From Fasciola hepatica (taxonomy: Eukaryota; Platyhelminthes; Trematoda; Plagiorchiida; Fasciolidae), in contig CANUEZ040000204.1 of NCBI GenBank assembly GCA_948099385.1, positions 2,958,001 through 3,022,000 on the forward strand: DNA of 64,000 nt, given 5' to 3'. Every line of letters starts with the position of its first letter. The stretch's first letter is position 1. Below the pieces are notes generated by a model. It was not told the origin of the DNA, ran no database searches, and worked only from the letters and a program-made list of their open reading frames with translations. This document shows, one piece after another, positions 1 through 12,603 of the stretch. The position numbers and the translations under genes are program-made.

Positions 1-427
1 AGCCTTGTGGTTCGGGTGTACTATTGACAATCGTTCACCCCAACCCTTGTACGTGTCCCCGTGTGGACTCGGTCCATTTGCAATGCTCATGATTCCCTTA
101 GGGGTTCAAACAGCTGTACATTGCTTCCATAATTTTCAATGGTCAGTTCAGTGTTCAAGCCGCATGGAGAATCATATTATACAAATCTACTCTGCTACTG
201 CTCAATTGCATTGTATCAGCAATTTGTGTGGATTGTTCATAAGGGAATGCCTTGGTTTTACTTAGGCCCATAAATGGAGAAGTGATGGAACATAGGATTG
301 GATCGGTGTGCGAGAATTTGGTTCTCACCGTAAAAAGCCAATTTGAAAGCCGAAGCCAGTTTGGGGAGTGTGCTATATCATGTAGTGTATATGTTGAACA
401 AAACGTTCAGAGCCATATCGGATAGCC

Positions 428-832
428 TTGTGGTTCGGTTGTTCTATTGACAATCGTTCACCCCAAACATGCCTCGCTCCGTGTGCAATGCTCATGATTC
501 CCTTAGGGGATCAAACAGCTGTACAGTGCTTCCATAATTTTCAATGGTCAGTTCAGTGTTCAAGCTGCATGGAGAATCATATTATACAAATCTACTCTGC
601 TACTGCTCAATTGCATTGTATCAGCAATTTGTGTGGATTGATCATATGGGAATGCCTTGGTTTTACTTAGGCCCATAAATGGAGAAGTGATGGAACATAG
701 GATTGGATCGGTGTGCGAGAATTTGGTTCTCACCGTAAAAAGCCAATTTGAAAGCCGAAGCCAGTTTGGGGAGTGAGCTATATCATGTAGTGTAGATGTT
801 GAACAAAGCGTTCAGAGCCATATCGGATAGCC
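428..832 (+). repeat. 405-bp short monomer, copy 1
   Basis: Positions 39-73 of the usual monomer (35 bases) are replaced by 17 bases reading ACATGCCTCGCTCCGTG, which accounts for the 18-bp shortening. The rest is standard. The 3' part continues into a TTGAGTTT monomer, and this pairing recurs at 6754-7581. Confidence 0.93.
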
Positions 833-1371
833 TTGAGTTTCAGATGTCCTATTGACAATCGTTCACCCCAACCCTTGTACGTGTCCCCGTGTGGACTCGG
901 TCCATTTGCAATGCTCATGATTCCCTTAGGGGATCAAACATCTGTACAGTGCTTCCATTATTTTCAATGTTCACTCCAGTGTTCAAGCTGCATGGAGAAT
1001 CATATTATACAAATCTACTCTGCTACTGCTCAATTGCATTGTATCAGGAATTTGTGTGGATTGATCATATGGGAATGCCTTGGTTTTACTTAGGCCCATA
1101 AATGGAGAAGTGATGGAACATAGGATTGGATCGGTGTGCGAGAATTTGGTTCTCACCGTAAAAAGCCAATTTGAAAGCAGAAGCCAGTTTGGGGAGTGTG
1201 CTATATCATGTAGTGTATATGTTGAACAAAGCGTTCAGAGCCATATCGGATGGCCTTGTGGTTCGGGTGTTCTATTGACAATCGTTCACCCCAACCCTTG
1301 TTCGTGTCCCCGTGTGGACTCGGTCCATTTGCAATGCTCATGATTCCCTTAGGGGATCAAACAGCTGTACA
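626..1371 (+). repeat. 746-bp exact segmental duplication, left copy
   Basis: This stretch is identical by line-by-line comparison to 2318-3063, at an offset of exactly 1692 bp (four monomers). It covers the end of one monomer, the whole TTGAGTTT monomer at 833 and the start of the next. Identity ends at a G/T difference in ACAG/ACAT at the right edge and a C/G difference at the left edge. Confidence 0.9.
833..1255 (+). repeat. TTGAGTTT-type monomer, copy 1
   Basis: Diagnostic changes are TTGAGTTTCAGATGTCC at the start, CATCTGTACAG near position 108, CCATTATTTTCAATGTTCAC near 124, ATCAGGAATTTG near 211 and GATCATATGGG near 230. The end carries GGATGG instead of GGATAG, which removes one stop codon and creates a longer spurious open frame. 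Confidence 0.9.
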
Positions 1372-2317
1372 GTGCTTCCATCATTTTCAATGGTCACTTC
1401 AGTGTTCAAGCTGCATGGAGAATCATATTATACAAATCTACTCTGCTACTGCTCAATTGCATTGTATCAGCAATTTGTGTGGATTGTTCATAAGGGAATG
1501 CCTTGGTTTTACTTAGGCCCATAAATGGAGAAGTGATGGAACATAGGATTGGATCGGTGTGCGAGAATTTGGTTCTCACCTTAAAAAGCCAATTTGAAAG
1601 CCGAAGCCAGTTCGGGGAGTTGGTTGTATCATGTAGTGTATATGTTGAACAAAGCGTTCAGAGCCATATCGGATAGCCTTGTGGTTCGGGTGTACTATTG
1701 ACAATCGTTCACCCCAACCCTTGTACGTGTCCCCGTGTGGACTCGGTCCATTTGCAATGCTCATGATTCCCTTAGGGGATCAAACAGCTGTACATTGCTT
1801 CCATAATTTTCAATGGTCAGTTCAGTGTTCAAGCCGCATGGAGAATCATATTATACAAATCTACTCTGCTACTGCTCAATTGCATTGTATCAGCAATTTG
1901 TGTGGATTGTTCATAAGGGAATGCCTTGGTTTTACTTAGGCCCATAAATGGAGAAGTGATGGAACATAGGATTGGATCGGTGTGCGAGAATTTGGTTCTC
2001 ACCGTAAAAAGCCAATTTGAAAGCCGAAGCCATTTCGGGGAGTTGGCTGTATCATGTAGTGTATATGTTGAACAAAGCGTTCAGAGCCATATCGGATAGC
2101 CTTGTGGTTCGGGTGTTCTATTGACAATCGTTCACCCCAACCCTTGTACGTGTCCCCGTGTGGACTCGGTCCATTTGCAATGCTCATGATTCCCTTAGGG
2201 GATCAAACAGCTGTACAGTGCTTCCATAATTTTCAATGGTCAGTTCAGTGTTCAAGCTGCATGGAGAATCATATTATACAAATCTACTCTGCTACTGCTC
2301 AATTGCATTGTATCAGG

Positions 2318-3063
2318 AATTTGTGTGGATTGATCATATGGGAATGCCTTGGTTTTACTTAGGCCCATAAATGGAGAAGTGATGGAACATAGGATTGGAT
2401 CGGTGTGCGAGAATTTGGTTCTCACCGTAAAAAGCCAATTTGAAAGCCGAAGCCAGTTTGGGGAGTGAGCTATATCATGTAGTGTAGATGTTGAACAAAG
2501 CGTTCAGAGCCATATCGGATAGCCTTGAGTTTCAGATGTCCTATTGACAATCGTTCACCCCAACCCTTGTACGTGTCCCCGTGTGGACTCGGTCCATTTG
2601 CAATGCTCATGATTCCCTTAGGGGATCAAACATCTGTACAGTGCTTCCATTATTTTCAATGTTCACTCCAGTGTTCAAGCTGCATGGAGAATCATATTAT
2701 ACAAATCTACTCTGCTACTGCTCAATTGCATTGTATCAGGAATTTGTGTGGATTGATCATATGGGAATGCCTTGGTTTTACTTAGGCCCATAAATGGAGA
2801 AGTGATGGAACATAGGATTGGATCGGTGTGCGAGAATTTGGTTCTCACCGTAAAAAGCCAATTTGAAAGCAGAAGCCAGTTTGGGGAGTGTGCTATATCA
2901 TGTAGTGTATATGTTGAACAAAGCGTTCAGAGCCATATCGGATGGCCTTGTGGTTCGGGTGTTCTATTGACAATCGTTCACCCCAACCCTTGTTCGTGTC
3001 CCCGTGTGGACTCGGTCCATTTGCAATGCTCATGATTCCCTTAGGGGATCAAACAGCTGTACA
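2318..3063 (+). repeat. 746-bp exact segmental duplication, right copy
   Basis: Identical partner of 626-1371, containing the TTGAGTTT monomer at 2525. Absence of any difference over 746 bp implies a recent duplication or conversion event of about four monomers. Confidence 0.9.
2525..2947 (+). repeat. TTGAGTTT-type monomer, copy 2
   Basis: Carries all the diagnostic changes of the copy at 833, including the GGATGG end, as part of the exact duplication. Confidence 0.9.
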
Positions 3064-3369
3064 TTGCTCCATAATTTTCAATGGTCAGTTCAGTGTTCAA
3101 GCTGCATAATGAATCATATTATACAAATCTACTCTGCTACTGCTCAATTGCATTGTATCAGCAATTTGTGTGGATTGTTCATAAGGGAATGCCTTGGTTT
3201 TACTTAGGCCCATAAATGGAGAAGTGATGGAACATAGGATTGGATCGGTGTGCGAGAATTTGGTTCTCACCGTAAAAAGCCAATTTGAAAGCCGAAGCCA
3301 TTTCGGGGAGTTGGCTGTATCATGTAGTGTATATGTTGAACAAAGCGTTCAGAGCCATATCGGATAGCC
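2948..3369 (+). repeat. 422-bp monomer with TGCATAATGAATC allele
   Basis: One T is lost in ACATTGCTCCAT, and CTGCATGGAGAATC is changed to CTGCATAATGAATC. The same pair of rare changes recurs at 7582-8003, so these two are copies of one founder. The neighbours also match in type (TTGAGTTT monomer immediately upstream in both). Confidence 0.88.
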
Positions 3370-3792
3370 TTGTGGTTCGGGTGTTCTATTGACAATCGTT
3401 CACCCCAACCCTTGTACGTGTCCCCGTGTGGACTCGGTCCATTTGCAATGCTCATGATTCCCTTAGGGGATCAAACAGCTGTACAGTGCTTCCATCATTT
3501 TCAATGGTCACTTCAGTGTTCAAGCTGCATGGAGAATCATATTATACAAATCTACTCTGCTACTGCTCAATTGCATTGTATCAGCAATTTGTGTGGATTG
3601 ATCATATGGGAATGCCTTGGTTTTACTTAGGCCCATAAATGGAGAAGTGATGGAACATAGGATTGGATCGGTGTGCGAGAATTTGGTTCTCACCGTAAAA
3701 AGCCAATTTGAAAGCCGAAGCCAGTTTGGGGAGTGAGCTATATCATGTAGTGTAGATGTTGAACAAAGCGTTCAGAGCCATATCGGATAGCC

Positions 3793-4215
3793 TTGAGTTT
3801 CAGATGTCCTATTGACAATCGTTCACCCCAACCCTTGTACGTGTCCCCGTGTGGACTCGGTCCATTTGCAATGCTCATGATTCCCTTAGGGGATCAAACA
3901 TCTGTACAGTGCTTCCATTATTTTCAATGTTCACTCCAGTGTTCAAGCTGCATGGAGGATCATATTATACAAATCTACTCTGCTACTGCTCAATTGCATT
4001 GTATCAGGAATTTGTGTGGATTGATCATATGGGAATGCCTTGGTTTTACTTAGGCCCATAAATGGAGAAGTGATGGAACATAGGATTGGATCGGTGTGCG
4101 AGAATTTGGTTCTCACCGTAAAAAGCCAATTTGAAAGCCGAAGCCATTTCGGGGAGTTGGCTGTATCATGTAGTGTATATGTTGAACAAAGCGTTCAGAG
4201 CCATATCGGATAGCC
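3793..4215 (+). repeat. TTGAGTTT-type monomer, copy 3
   Basis: As the copy at 833 but with CATGGAGGATCAT near position 160. It ends with the CATTTCGGGGAGTTGG allele, so its right part comes from a different monomer type. Confidence 0.88.
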
Positions 4216-6753
4216 TTGTGGTTCGGGTGTTCTATTGACAATCGTTCACCCCAACCCTTGTACGTGTCCCCGTGTGGACTCGGTCCATTTGCAATGCTCA
4301 TGATTCCCTTAGGGGATCAAACAGCTGTACAGTGCTTCCATCATTTTCAATGGTCACTTCAGTGTTCAAGCTGCATGGAGAATCATATTATACAAATCTA
4401 CTCTGCTACTGCTCAATTGCATTGTATCAGCAATTTGTGTGGATTGTTCATAAGGGAATGCCTTGGTTTTACTTAGGCCCATAAATGGAGAAGTGATGGA
4501 ACATAGGATTGGATCGGTGTGCGAGAATTTGGTTCTCACCTTAAAAAGCCAATTTGAAAGCCGAAGCCAGTTCGGGGAGTTGGTTGTATCATGTAGTGTA
4601 TATGTTGAACAAAGCGTTCAGAGCCATATCGGATAGCCTTGTGGTTTGGGTGTTCTATTGACAATCGTTCACCCCAACCCTTGTACGTGTCCCCGTGTGG
4701 ACTCGGTCCATTTGCAATGCTCATGATTCCCTTAGGGGATCAAACAGCTGTACATTGCTTCCATAATTTTCAATGGTCAGTTCAGTGTTCAAGCCGCATG
4801 GAGAATCATATTATACAAATCTACTCTGCTACTGCTCAATTGCATTGTATCAGCAATTTGTGTGGATTGTTCATAAGGGAATGCCTTGGTTTTACTTAGG
4901 CCCATAAATGGAGAAGTGATGGAACATAGGATTGGATCGGTGTGCGAGAATTTGGTTCTCACCGTAAAAAGCCAATTTGAAAGCCGAAGCCATTTCGGGG
5001 AGTTGGCTGTATCATGTAGTGTATATGTTGAACAAAGCGTTCAGAGCCATATCGGATAGCCTTGTGGTTCGGGTGTTCTATTGACAATCGTTCACCCCAA
5101 CCCTTGTACGTGTCCCCGTGTGGACTCGGTCCATTTGCAATGCTCATGATTCCCTTAGGGGATCAAACAGCTGTACAGTGCTTCCATCATTTTCAATGGT
5201 CACTTCAGTGTTCAAGCTGCATGGAGAATCATATTATACAAATCTACTCTGCTACTGCTCAATTGCATTGTATCAGCAATTTGTGTGGATTGTTCATAAG
5301 GGAATGCCTTGGTTTTACTTAGGCCCATAAATGGAGAAGTGATGGAACATAGGATTGGATCGGTGTGCGAGAATTTGGTTCTCACCTTAAAAAGCCAATT
5401 TGAAAGCCGAAGCCAGTTCGGGGAGTTGGTTGTATCATGTAGTGTATATGTTGAACAAAGCGTTCAGAGCCATATCGGATAGCCTTGTGGTTCGGGTGTA
5501 CTATTGACAATCGTTCACCCCAACCCTTGTACGTGTCCCCGTGTGGACTCGGTCCATTTGCAATGCTCATGATTCCCTTAGCGGATCAAACAGCTGTACA
5601 GTGCTTCCATTATTTTCAATGGTCACTTCAGTGTTCAAGCTGCATGGAGAATCATATTATACAAATCTACTCTGCTACTGCTCAATTGCATTGTATCAGC
5701 AATTTGTGTGGATTGTTCATAAGGGAATGCCTTGGTTTTACTTAGGCCCATAAATGGAGAAGTGATGGAACATAGGATTGGATCGGTGTGCGAGAATTTG
5801 GTTCTCACCGTAAAAAGCCAATTTGAAAGCCGAAGCCAGTTTGGGGAGTGTGCTATATCATGTAGTGTATATGTTGAACAAAGCGTTCAGAGCCATATCG
5901 GATAGCCTTGTGGTTTGGGTGTTCTATTGACAATCGTTCACCCCAACCCTTGTACGTGTCCCCGTGTGGACTCGGTCCATTTGCAATGCTCATGATTCCC
6001 TTAGGGGATCAAACAGCTGTACAGTGCTTCCATCATTTTCAATGGTCACTTCAGTGTTCAAGCTGCATGGAGAATCATATTATACAAATCTACTCTGCTA
6101 CTGCTCAATTGCATTGTATCAGCAATTTGTGTGAATTGTTCATATGGGAATGCCTTGGTTTTACTTAGGCCCATAAATGGAGAAGTGATGGAACATAGGA
6201 TTGGATCGGTGTGCGAGAATTTGTTTCTCACCGTAAAAAGCCAATTTGAAAGCCGAAGCCAGTTTGGGGAGTGTGCTATATCATGTAGTGTATATGTTGA
6301 ACAAAGCGTTCAGAGCCATATCGGATAGCCTTGTGGTTTGGGTGTTCTATTGACAATCGTTCACCCCAACCCTTGTACGTGTCCCCGTGTGGACTCGGTC
6401 CATTTGCAATGCTCATGATTCCCTTAGGGGATCAAACAGCTGTACAGTGCTTCCATCATTTTCAATGGTCAGTTCAGTGTTCAAGCTGCATGGAGAATCA
6501 TATTATACAAATCTACTCTGCTACTGCTCAATTGCATTGTATCAGCAATTTGTGTGGATTGTTCATAAGGGAATGCCTTGGTTTTACTTAGGCCCATAAA
6601 TGGAGAATTGATGGAACATAGGATTGGATCGGTGTGCGAGAATTTGTTTCTCACCGTAAAAAGCCAATTTGAAAGCCGAAGCCAGTTTGGGGAGTGTGCT
6701 ATATCATGTAGTGTATATGTTGAACAAAACGTTCAGAGCCATATCGGATAGCC

Positions 6754-7158
6754 TTGTGGTTCGGTTGTTCTATTGACAATCGTTCACCCCAAACATGCCT
6801 CGCTCCGTGTGCAATGCTCATGATTCCCTTAGGGGATCAAACAGCTGTACAGTGCTTCCATAATTTTCAATGGTCAGTTCAGTGTTCAAGCTGCATGGAG
6901 AATCATATTATACAAATCTACTCTGCTACTGCTCAATTGCATTGTATCAGCAATTTGTGTGGATTGATCATATGGGAATGCCTTGGTTTTACTTAGGCCC
7001 ATAAATGGAAAAGTGTTGGAACATAGGATTGGATCGGTGTGCGAGAATTTGGTTCTCACCGTAAAAAGCCAATTTGAAAGCCGAAGCCAGTTTGGGGAGT
7101 GAGCTATATCATGTAGTGTAGATGTTGAACAAAGCGTTCAGAGCCATATCGGATAGCC
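6754..7158 (+). repeat. 405-bp short monomer, copy 2
   Basis: Same 17-for-35-base replacement as at 428. It is preceded by the rare AACAAAACG allele, also seen just before 428, and followed by a TTGAGTTT monomer. The three-monomer block therefore recurs at an offset of 6326 bp. Confidence 0.92.
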
Positions 7159-7581
7159 TTGAGTTTCAGATGTCCTATTGACAATCGTTCACCCCAACCC
7201 TTGTACGTGTCCCCGTGTGGACTCGGTCCATTTGCAATGCTCATGATTCCCTTAGGGGATCAAACATCTGTACAGTGCTTCCATTATTTTCAATGTTCAC
7301 TCCAGTGTTCAAGCTGCATGGAGGATCATATTATACAAATCTACTCTGCTACTGCTCAATTGCATTGTATCAGGAATTTGTGTGGATTGATCATATGGGA
7401 ATGCCTTGGTTTTACTTAGGCCCATAAATGGAGAAGTGATGGAACATAGGATTGGATCGGTGTGCGAGAATTTGGTTCTCTTCTTAAAAAGCCAATTTGA
7501 AAGCCGAAGCCAGTTTGGGGAGTGTGCTATATCATGTAGTGTATATGTTGAACAAAGCGTTCAGAGCCATATCGGATGGCC
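7159..7581 (+). repeat. TTGAGTTT-type monomer, copy 4
   Basis: Shares CATGGAGGATCAT with copy 3 and the GGATGG end with copies 1 and 2. It carries a GTTCTCTTCTTAAAAAGCC allele near position 317 that also occurs in the following monomer and again near 12499. Its mosaic character suggests conversion between earlier copies. Confidence 0.87.
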
Positions 7582-9273
7582 TTGTGGTTCGGGTGTTCTA
7601 TTGACAATCGTTCACCCCAACCCTTGTTCGTGTCCCCGTGTGGACTCGGTCCATTTGCAATGCTCATGATTCCCTTAGGGGATCAAACAGCTGTACATTG
7701 CTCCATAATTTTCAATGGTCAGTTCAGTGTTCAAGCTGCATAATGAATCATATTATACAAATCTACTCTGCTACTGCTCAATTGCATTGTATCAGCAATT
7801 TGTGTGGATTGTTCATAAGGGAATGCCTTGGTTTTACTTAGGCCCATAAATGGAGAAGTGATGGAACATAGGATTGGATCGGTGTGCGAGAATTTGGTTC
7901 TCTTCTTAAAAAGCCAATTTGAAAGCCGAAGCCAGTTTGGGGAGTGTGCTATATCATGTAGTGTATATGTTGAACAAAGCGTTCAGAGCCATATCGGATG
8001 GCCTTGTGGTTCGGGTGTTCTATTGACAATCGTTCACCCCAACCCTTGTACGTGTCCCCGTGTGGACTCGGTCCATTTGCAATGCTCATGATTCCCTTAG
8101 GGGATCAAACAGCTGTACAGTGCTTCCATAATTTTCAATGGTCACTTCAGTGTTCAAGCTGCATGGAGAATCATATTATACAAATCTACTCTGCTACTGC
8201 TCAATTGCATTGTATCAGCAATTTGTGTGGATTGTTCATAAGGGAATGCCTTGGTTTTACTTAGGCCCATAAATGGAGAAGTGATGGAACATAGGATTGG
8301 ATCGGTGTGCGAGAATTTGTTTCTCACCGTAAAACGCCAATTTGAAAGACGAAGTCAGTTTGGGGAGTGTGCTATATCATGTAGTGTATATGTTGAACAA
8401 AGCGTTCAGAGCCATATCGGATAGCCTTGTGGTTCGGGTGTTCTATTGACAATCGTTCACCCCAACCCTTGTGACGTGTCCCCGTGTGGACTCGGTCCAT
8501 TTGCAATGCTCATGATTCCCTTAGCGGATCAAACAGCTGTACAGTGCTTCCATCATTTTCAATGGTCAGTTCAGTGTTCAAGCTGCATGGAGAATCATAT
8601 TATACAAATCTACTCTGCTACTGCTCAATTGCATTGTATCAGCAATTAGTGTGGATTGTTCATAAGGGAATGCCTTGGTTTTACTTAGGCCCATAAATGG
8701 AGAAGTGATGGAACATAGGATTGGATCGGTGTGCGAGAATTTGTTTCTCACCGTAAAACGCCAATTTGAAAGCCGAAGTCAGTTTGGGGAGTGTGCTATA
8801 TCATGTAGTGTATATGTTGAACAAAGCGTTCAGAGCCATATCGGATAGCCTTGTGGTTCGGGTGTTCTATTGACAATCGTTCACCCCAACCCTTGTACGT
8901 GTCCCCGTGTGGACTCGGTCCATTTGCAATGCTCATGATTCCCTTAGCGGATCAAACAGCTGTACAGTGCTTCCATAATTTTCAATGGTCACTTCAGTGT
9001 TCAAGCTGCATGGAGAATCATATTATACAAATCTACTCTGCTACTGCTCATTTGCATTGTATCAGCAATTTGTGTGGATTGATCATATGGGAATGCCTTG
9101 GATTTACATATACAAATGAGTGCAGAATTGATGGAACATAGGATTGGATCGGTGTGCGAGAATTTGTTTCTCACCGTAAAACGCCAATTTGAAAGCCGAA
9201 GTCAGTTTGGGGAGTTGGTTGTATCATGTAGTGTATATGTTGAACAAAGCGTTCAGAGCCATATCGGATAGCC

Positions 9274-9678
9274 TTGTGGTTCGGGTGTTCTATTGACAAT
9301 CGTTCACCCCAAACATGCCTCGCTCCGTGTGCAATGCTCATGATTCCCTTAGGGGATCAAACAGCTGTACAGTGCTTCCAGAATTTTCAATGGTCAGTTC
9401 AGTGTTCAAGCTGCATGGAGAATCATATTATACAAATCTACTCTGCTACTGCTCAATTGCATTGTATCAGCAATTTGTGTGGATTGTTCATAAGGGAATG
9501 CCTTGGTTCAACTTAGATCCATAAATGGAGAAGTGATGGAACATAGGATTGGATCGGTGTGCGAGAATTTGTTTCTCACCGTAAAAAGCCAATTTGAAAG
9601 CCGAAGCCAGTTTGGGGAGTGTGCTATATCATGTATTGTATGTGTTGAACAAAGCGTTCAGAGCCATATCGGATAGCC
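9274..9678 (+). repeat. 405-bp short monomer, copy 3
   Basis: The 17-base replacement is present. Near position 251 it has GGTTCAACTTAGATCC. The preceding monomer carries the TATACAAATGAGTGCAG segment. Confidence 0.92.
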
Positions 9679-10101
9679 TTGTGGTTCCGGTGTTCTATTG
9701 ACAATCGTTCACCCCAACCCTTGTACGTGTCCCCGTGTGGACTCGGTCCATTTGCAATGCTCATGATTCCCTTAGGGGATCAAACAGCTGTACAGTGCTT
9801 CCATCATTTTCAATGGTCAGTTCAGTGTTCAAGCTGCATGGAGAATCATATTATACAAATCTACTCTGCTACCGCTCAATTGCATTGTATCAGCAATTTG
9901 TGTGGATTGTTCATATGGGAATGCCTTGGTTTGACCTAGGCCCATAAACGGAGAAGTGATGGAACATAGGATTGGATCGGTGTGCGAGAATTTGTTTCTC
10001 ACCGTAAAAAGCCAATTTGAAAGCCGAAGCCAGTTTGGGGAGTGTGCTGTATCATGTAGTGTATATGTTGAACAAAGCGTTCAGAGCCATATCGGATAGC
10101 C

Positions 10102-10947
10102 TTGTGGTTCGGGTGTACTATTGACAATCGTTCACCCCAACCCTTGTACGTGTCCCCGTGTAGACTCGGTCCATTTGCAATGCTCATGATTTTCTTAGGG
10201 GATCAAACAGCTGTACAGTGCTTCCATAATTTTCAATGGTCAGTTCAGTGTTCGAGCTGCATGGAGAATCATATTATACAAATCTACTCTGCTACTGCTC
10301 AATTGCATTGTATCAGCAATTTGTGTGGATTGTTCATAAGGGAATGCCTTGGTTTCACTTAGGCCCATAAATGGAGAAGTGATGGAACATAGGATTGGAT
10401 CGGTGTGCGAGAATTTGGTTCTCACCGTAAAAAGCCAATTTGAAAGCCGAAGCCAGTTTGGGGAGTGTCGTGTATCAGGAACGGTATATGTTGAACAAAG
10501 CGTTCAGAGCCATATCGGATAGCCTTGTGGTTCGGGTGTTCTATTGACAATCGTTCACCCCAACCCTTGTACGTGTCCCCGTGTGGACTCGGTCCATTTG
10601 CAATGCTCATGATTCCCTTAGGGGATCAAACAGCTGTACAGTGCTTCCATCATTTTCAATGGTCACTTCAGTGTTCAAGCTGCATGGAGAATCATATTAT
10701 ACAAATCTACTCTGCTACTGCTCAATTGCATTGTATCAGCAATTTGTGTGGATTGTTCATAAGGGAATGCCTTGGTTTTACTTAGGCCCATAAATGGAGA
10801 AGTGATGGAACATAGGATTGGATCGGTGTGCGAGGATTTGTTTCTCACCGTAAAACGCCAATTTGAAAGCCGAAGTCAGTTTGGGGAGTGTGCTATATCA
10901 TGTAGTGTAGATGTTGAACAAAGCGTTCAGAGCCATATCGGATAGCC
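10102..10947 (+). repeat. Two-monomer block with GTCGTGTATCAGGAACGG allele, copy 1
   Basis: The first monomer has GGGTGTACTATTG, GATTTTCTTAGG and GTTCGAGCTGC. Its end reads GTCGTGTATCAGGAACGG (about 10467-10484) where the majority has GTGTGCTATATCATGTAG. The same combination recurs at 13450-14287, eight monomers away. Confidence 0.87.
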
Positions 10948-11370
10948 TTGTGGTTCGGGTGTTCTATTGACAATCGTTCACACCAACCCTTGTACGTGTC
11001 CCCGTGTGGACTCGGTCCATTTGCAATGCTCATGATTCCCTTAGGGGATCAAACAGCTGTACAGTGCTTCCATCATTTTCAATGGTCAGTTCAGTGTTCA
11101 AGCTGCATGGAGAATCATATTATACAAATCTACTCTGCTACTGCTCAATTGCATTGTATCAGCAATTTGTGTGGATTGTTCATAAGGGAATGCCTTGGTT
11201 CTACTTATACAATTGAATGCAGAAGTGATGGAACATAGGATTGGATCGGTGTGCGAGAATTTGTTTCTCACCGTAAAACGCCAATTTGAAAGCCGAAGTC
11301 AGTTTGGGGAGTGTGCTATATCATGTAGTGTATATGTTGAACAAAGCGTTCAGAGCCATATCGGATAGCC

Positions 11371-11775
11371 TTGTGGTTCGGGTGTTCTATTGACAATCGT
11401 TCACCCCAAACATGCCTCGCTCCGTGTGCAATGCTCATGATTCCCTTAGGGGATCAAACAGCTGTACAGAGCTTCCATAATTTTCAATGGTCAGTTCAGT
11501 GTTCAACGTGCATGGAGAATCATATTATACAAATCTACTCTGCTACTGCTCAATTGCATTGTATCAGCAATTTGTGTGTATTGTTCATAAAGGAATGCCT
11601 TGGTTTTACGTAGGCCCATAAATGGAGAAGTGATGGAACATAGGATTGGATCGGTGTGCGAGAATTTGGTTCTCACCGTAAAAAGCCAATTTGAAAGCCG
11701 AAGCCAGTTTGGGGAGTGTGCTATATCATGTAGTGTAGATGTTGAACAAAGCGTTCAGAGCCATATCGGATAGCC
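11371..11775 (+). repeat. 405-bp short monomer, copy 4
   Basis: The 17-base replacement is present, together with private changes CAGAGCTTCC, CAACGTGCATGG and GTGTATTGTTCATAAAGG. The preceding monomer (10948) carries TATACAATTGAATGCAG. Confidence 0.92.
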
Positions 11776-12198
11776 TTGTGGTTCGGGTGTTCTATTGACA
11801 ATCGTTCACCCCAACCCTTGTACGTGTCCCCGTGTGGACTCGGTCCATTTGCAATGCTCATGATTCCCTTAGCGGATCAAACAGCTGTACAGTGCTTCCA
11901 TAATTTTCAATGGGCACTTCAGTGTTCAAGCTGCATGGAGAATCATATTATACAAATCTACTCTGCTACTGCTCAATTGCATTGTATCAGCAATTTGTGT
12001 GGATTGATCATATGGGAATGCCTTGGTTTTACATATACAAATGAGTGCAGAATTGATGGAACATAGGATTGGATCGGTGTGCGAGAATTTGTTTCTCACC
12101 GTAAAACGCCAATGTGAAAGCCGAAGTCAGTTTGGGGAGTGTGCTGTATCATGTAGTGTATATGTTGAACAAAGCGTTCAGAGCCATATCGGATAGCC

Positions 12199-12603
12199 TT
12201 GTGGTTCGGGTGTTCTATTGACAATCGTTCACCCCAAACATGCCTCGCTCCGTGTGCAATGCTCATGATTCCCTTAGGGGATCAAACAGCTGTACTGTGC
12301 TTCCATAATTTTCAATGGTCAGTTCAGTGTTCAAGCTGCATGGAGAATCATGTTATACAAATGTACTCTGCTACTGCTCAATTGCATTGTATCAGCAATT
12401 TTTGTGGATTGATCATATGGGAATGCCTTGGTTTTACTTAGGCCCATAAATGGAGAAGTGATGGAACATAGGATTGGATCGGTGTGCGAGAATTTGGTTC
12501 TCTTCTTAAAAAGCCAATTTGAAAGCCGAAGCCAGTTTGGGGAGTGTGCTATATCATGTAGTGTATATGTTGAACAAAGCGTTCAGAGCCATATCAGATA
12601 GCC
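12199..12603 (+). repeat. 405-bp short monomer, copy 5
   Basis: Last occurrence of the 17-base replacement; none is found to the right. It is preceded by the TATACAAATGAGTGCAG monomer at 11776, repeating the order seen at 8851-9678. It has CTGTACTGTGC, so the CTGTACAG palindrome is lost. Confidence 0.92.

Larger units (their letters stand above)
1..8426 (+). repeat. Satellite domain 1: TTGAGTTTCAGATGTCC monomers
   Basis: Twenty monomers (starts 5 to 8004). The domain is marked by four monomers whose opening reads TTGAGTTTCAGATGTCC (833, 2525, 3793, 7159), by GATCATATGGG alleles near position 230, and by TTCGGGGAGTTGG alleles near position 357. Monomer types recur in a shuffled order with 3-, 4-, 8- and 15-monomer spacings rather than one regular HOR. 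The AATTTGGTTCTC allele is nearly fixed here up to about 5.8 kb. Confidence 0.85.

Noticed and set aside
5..265. Recurring 86-codon open frame (and 70-, 62- and 61-codon frames on both strands) in almost every monomer
   Set aside because: They repeat with the satellite period, start mostly at TTG or internal ATG, change amino acids freely between copies, and stop where the monomer stops them. No domain or signal is recognisable.
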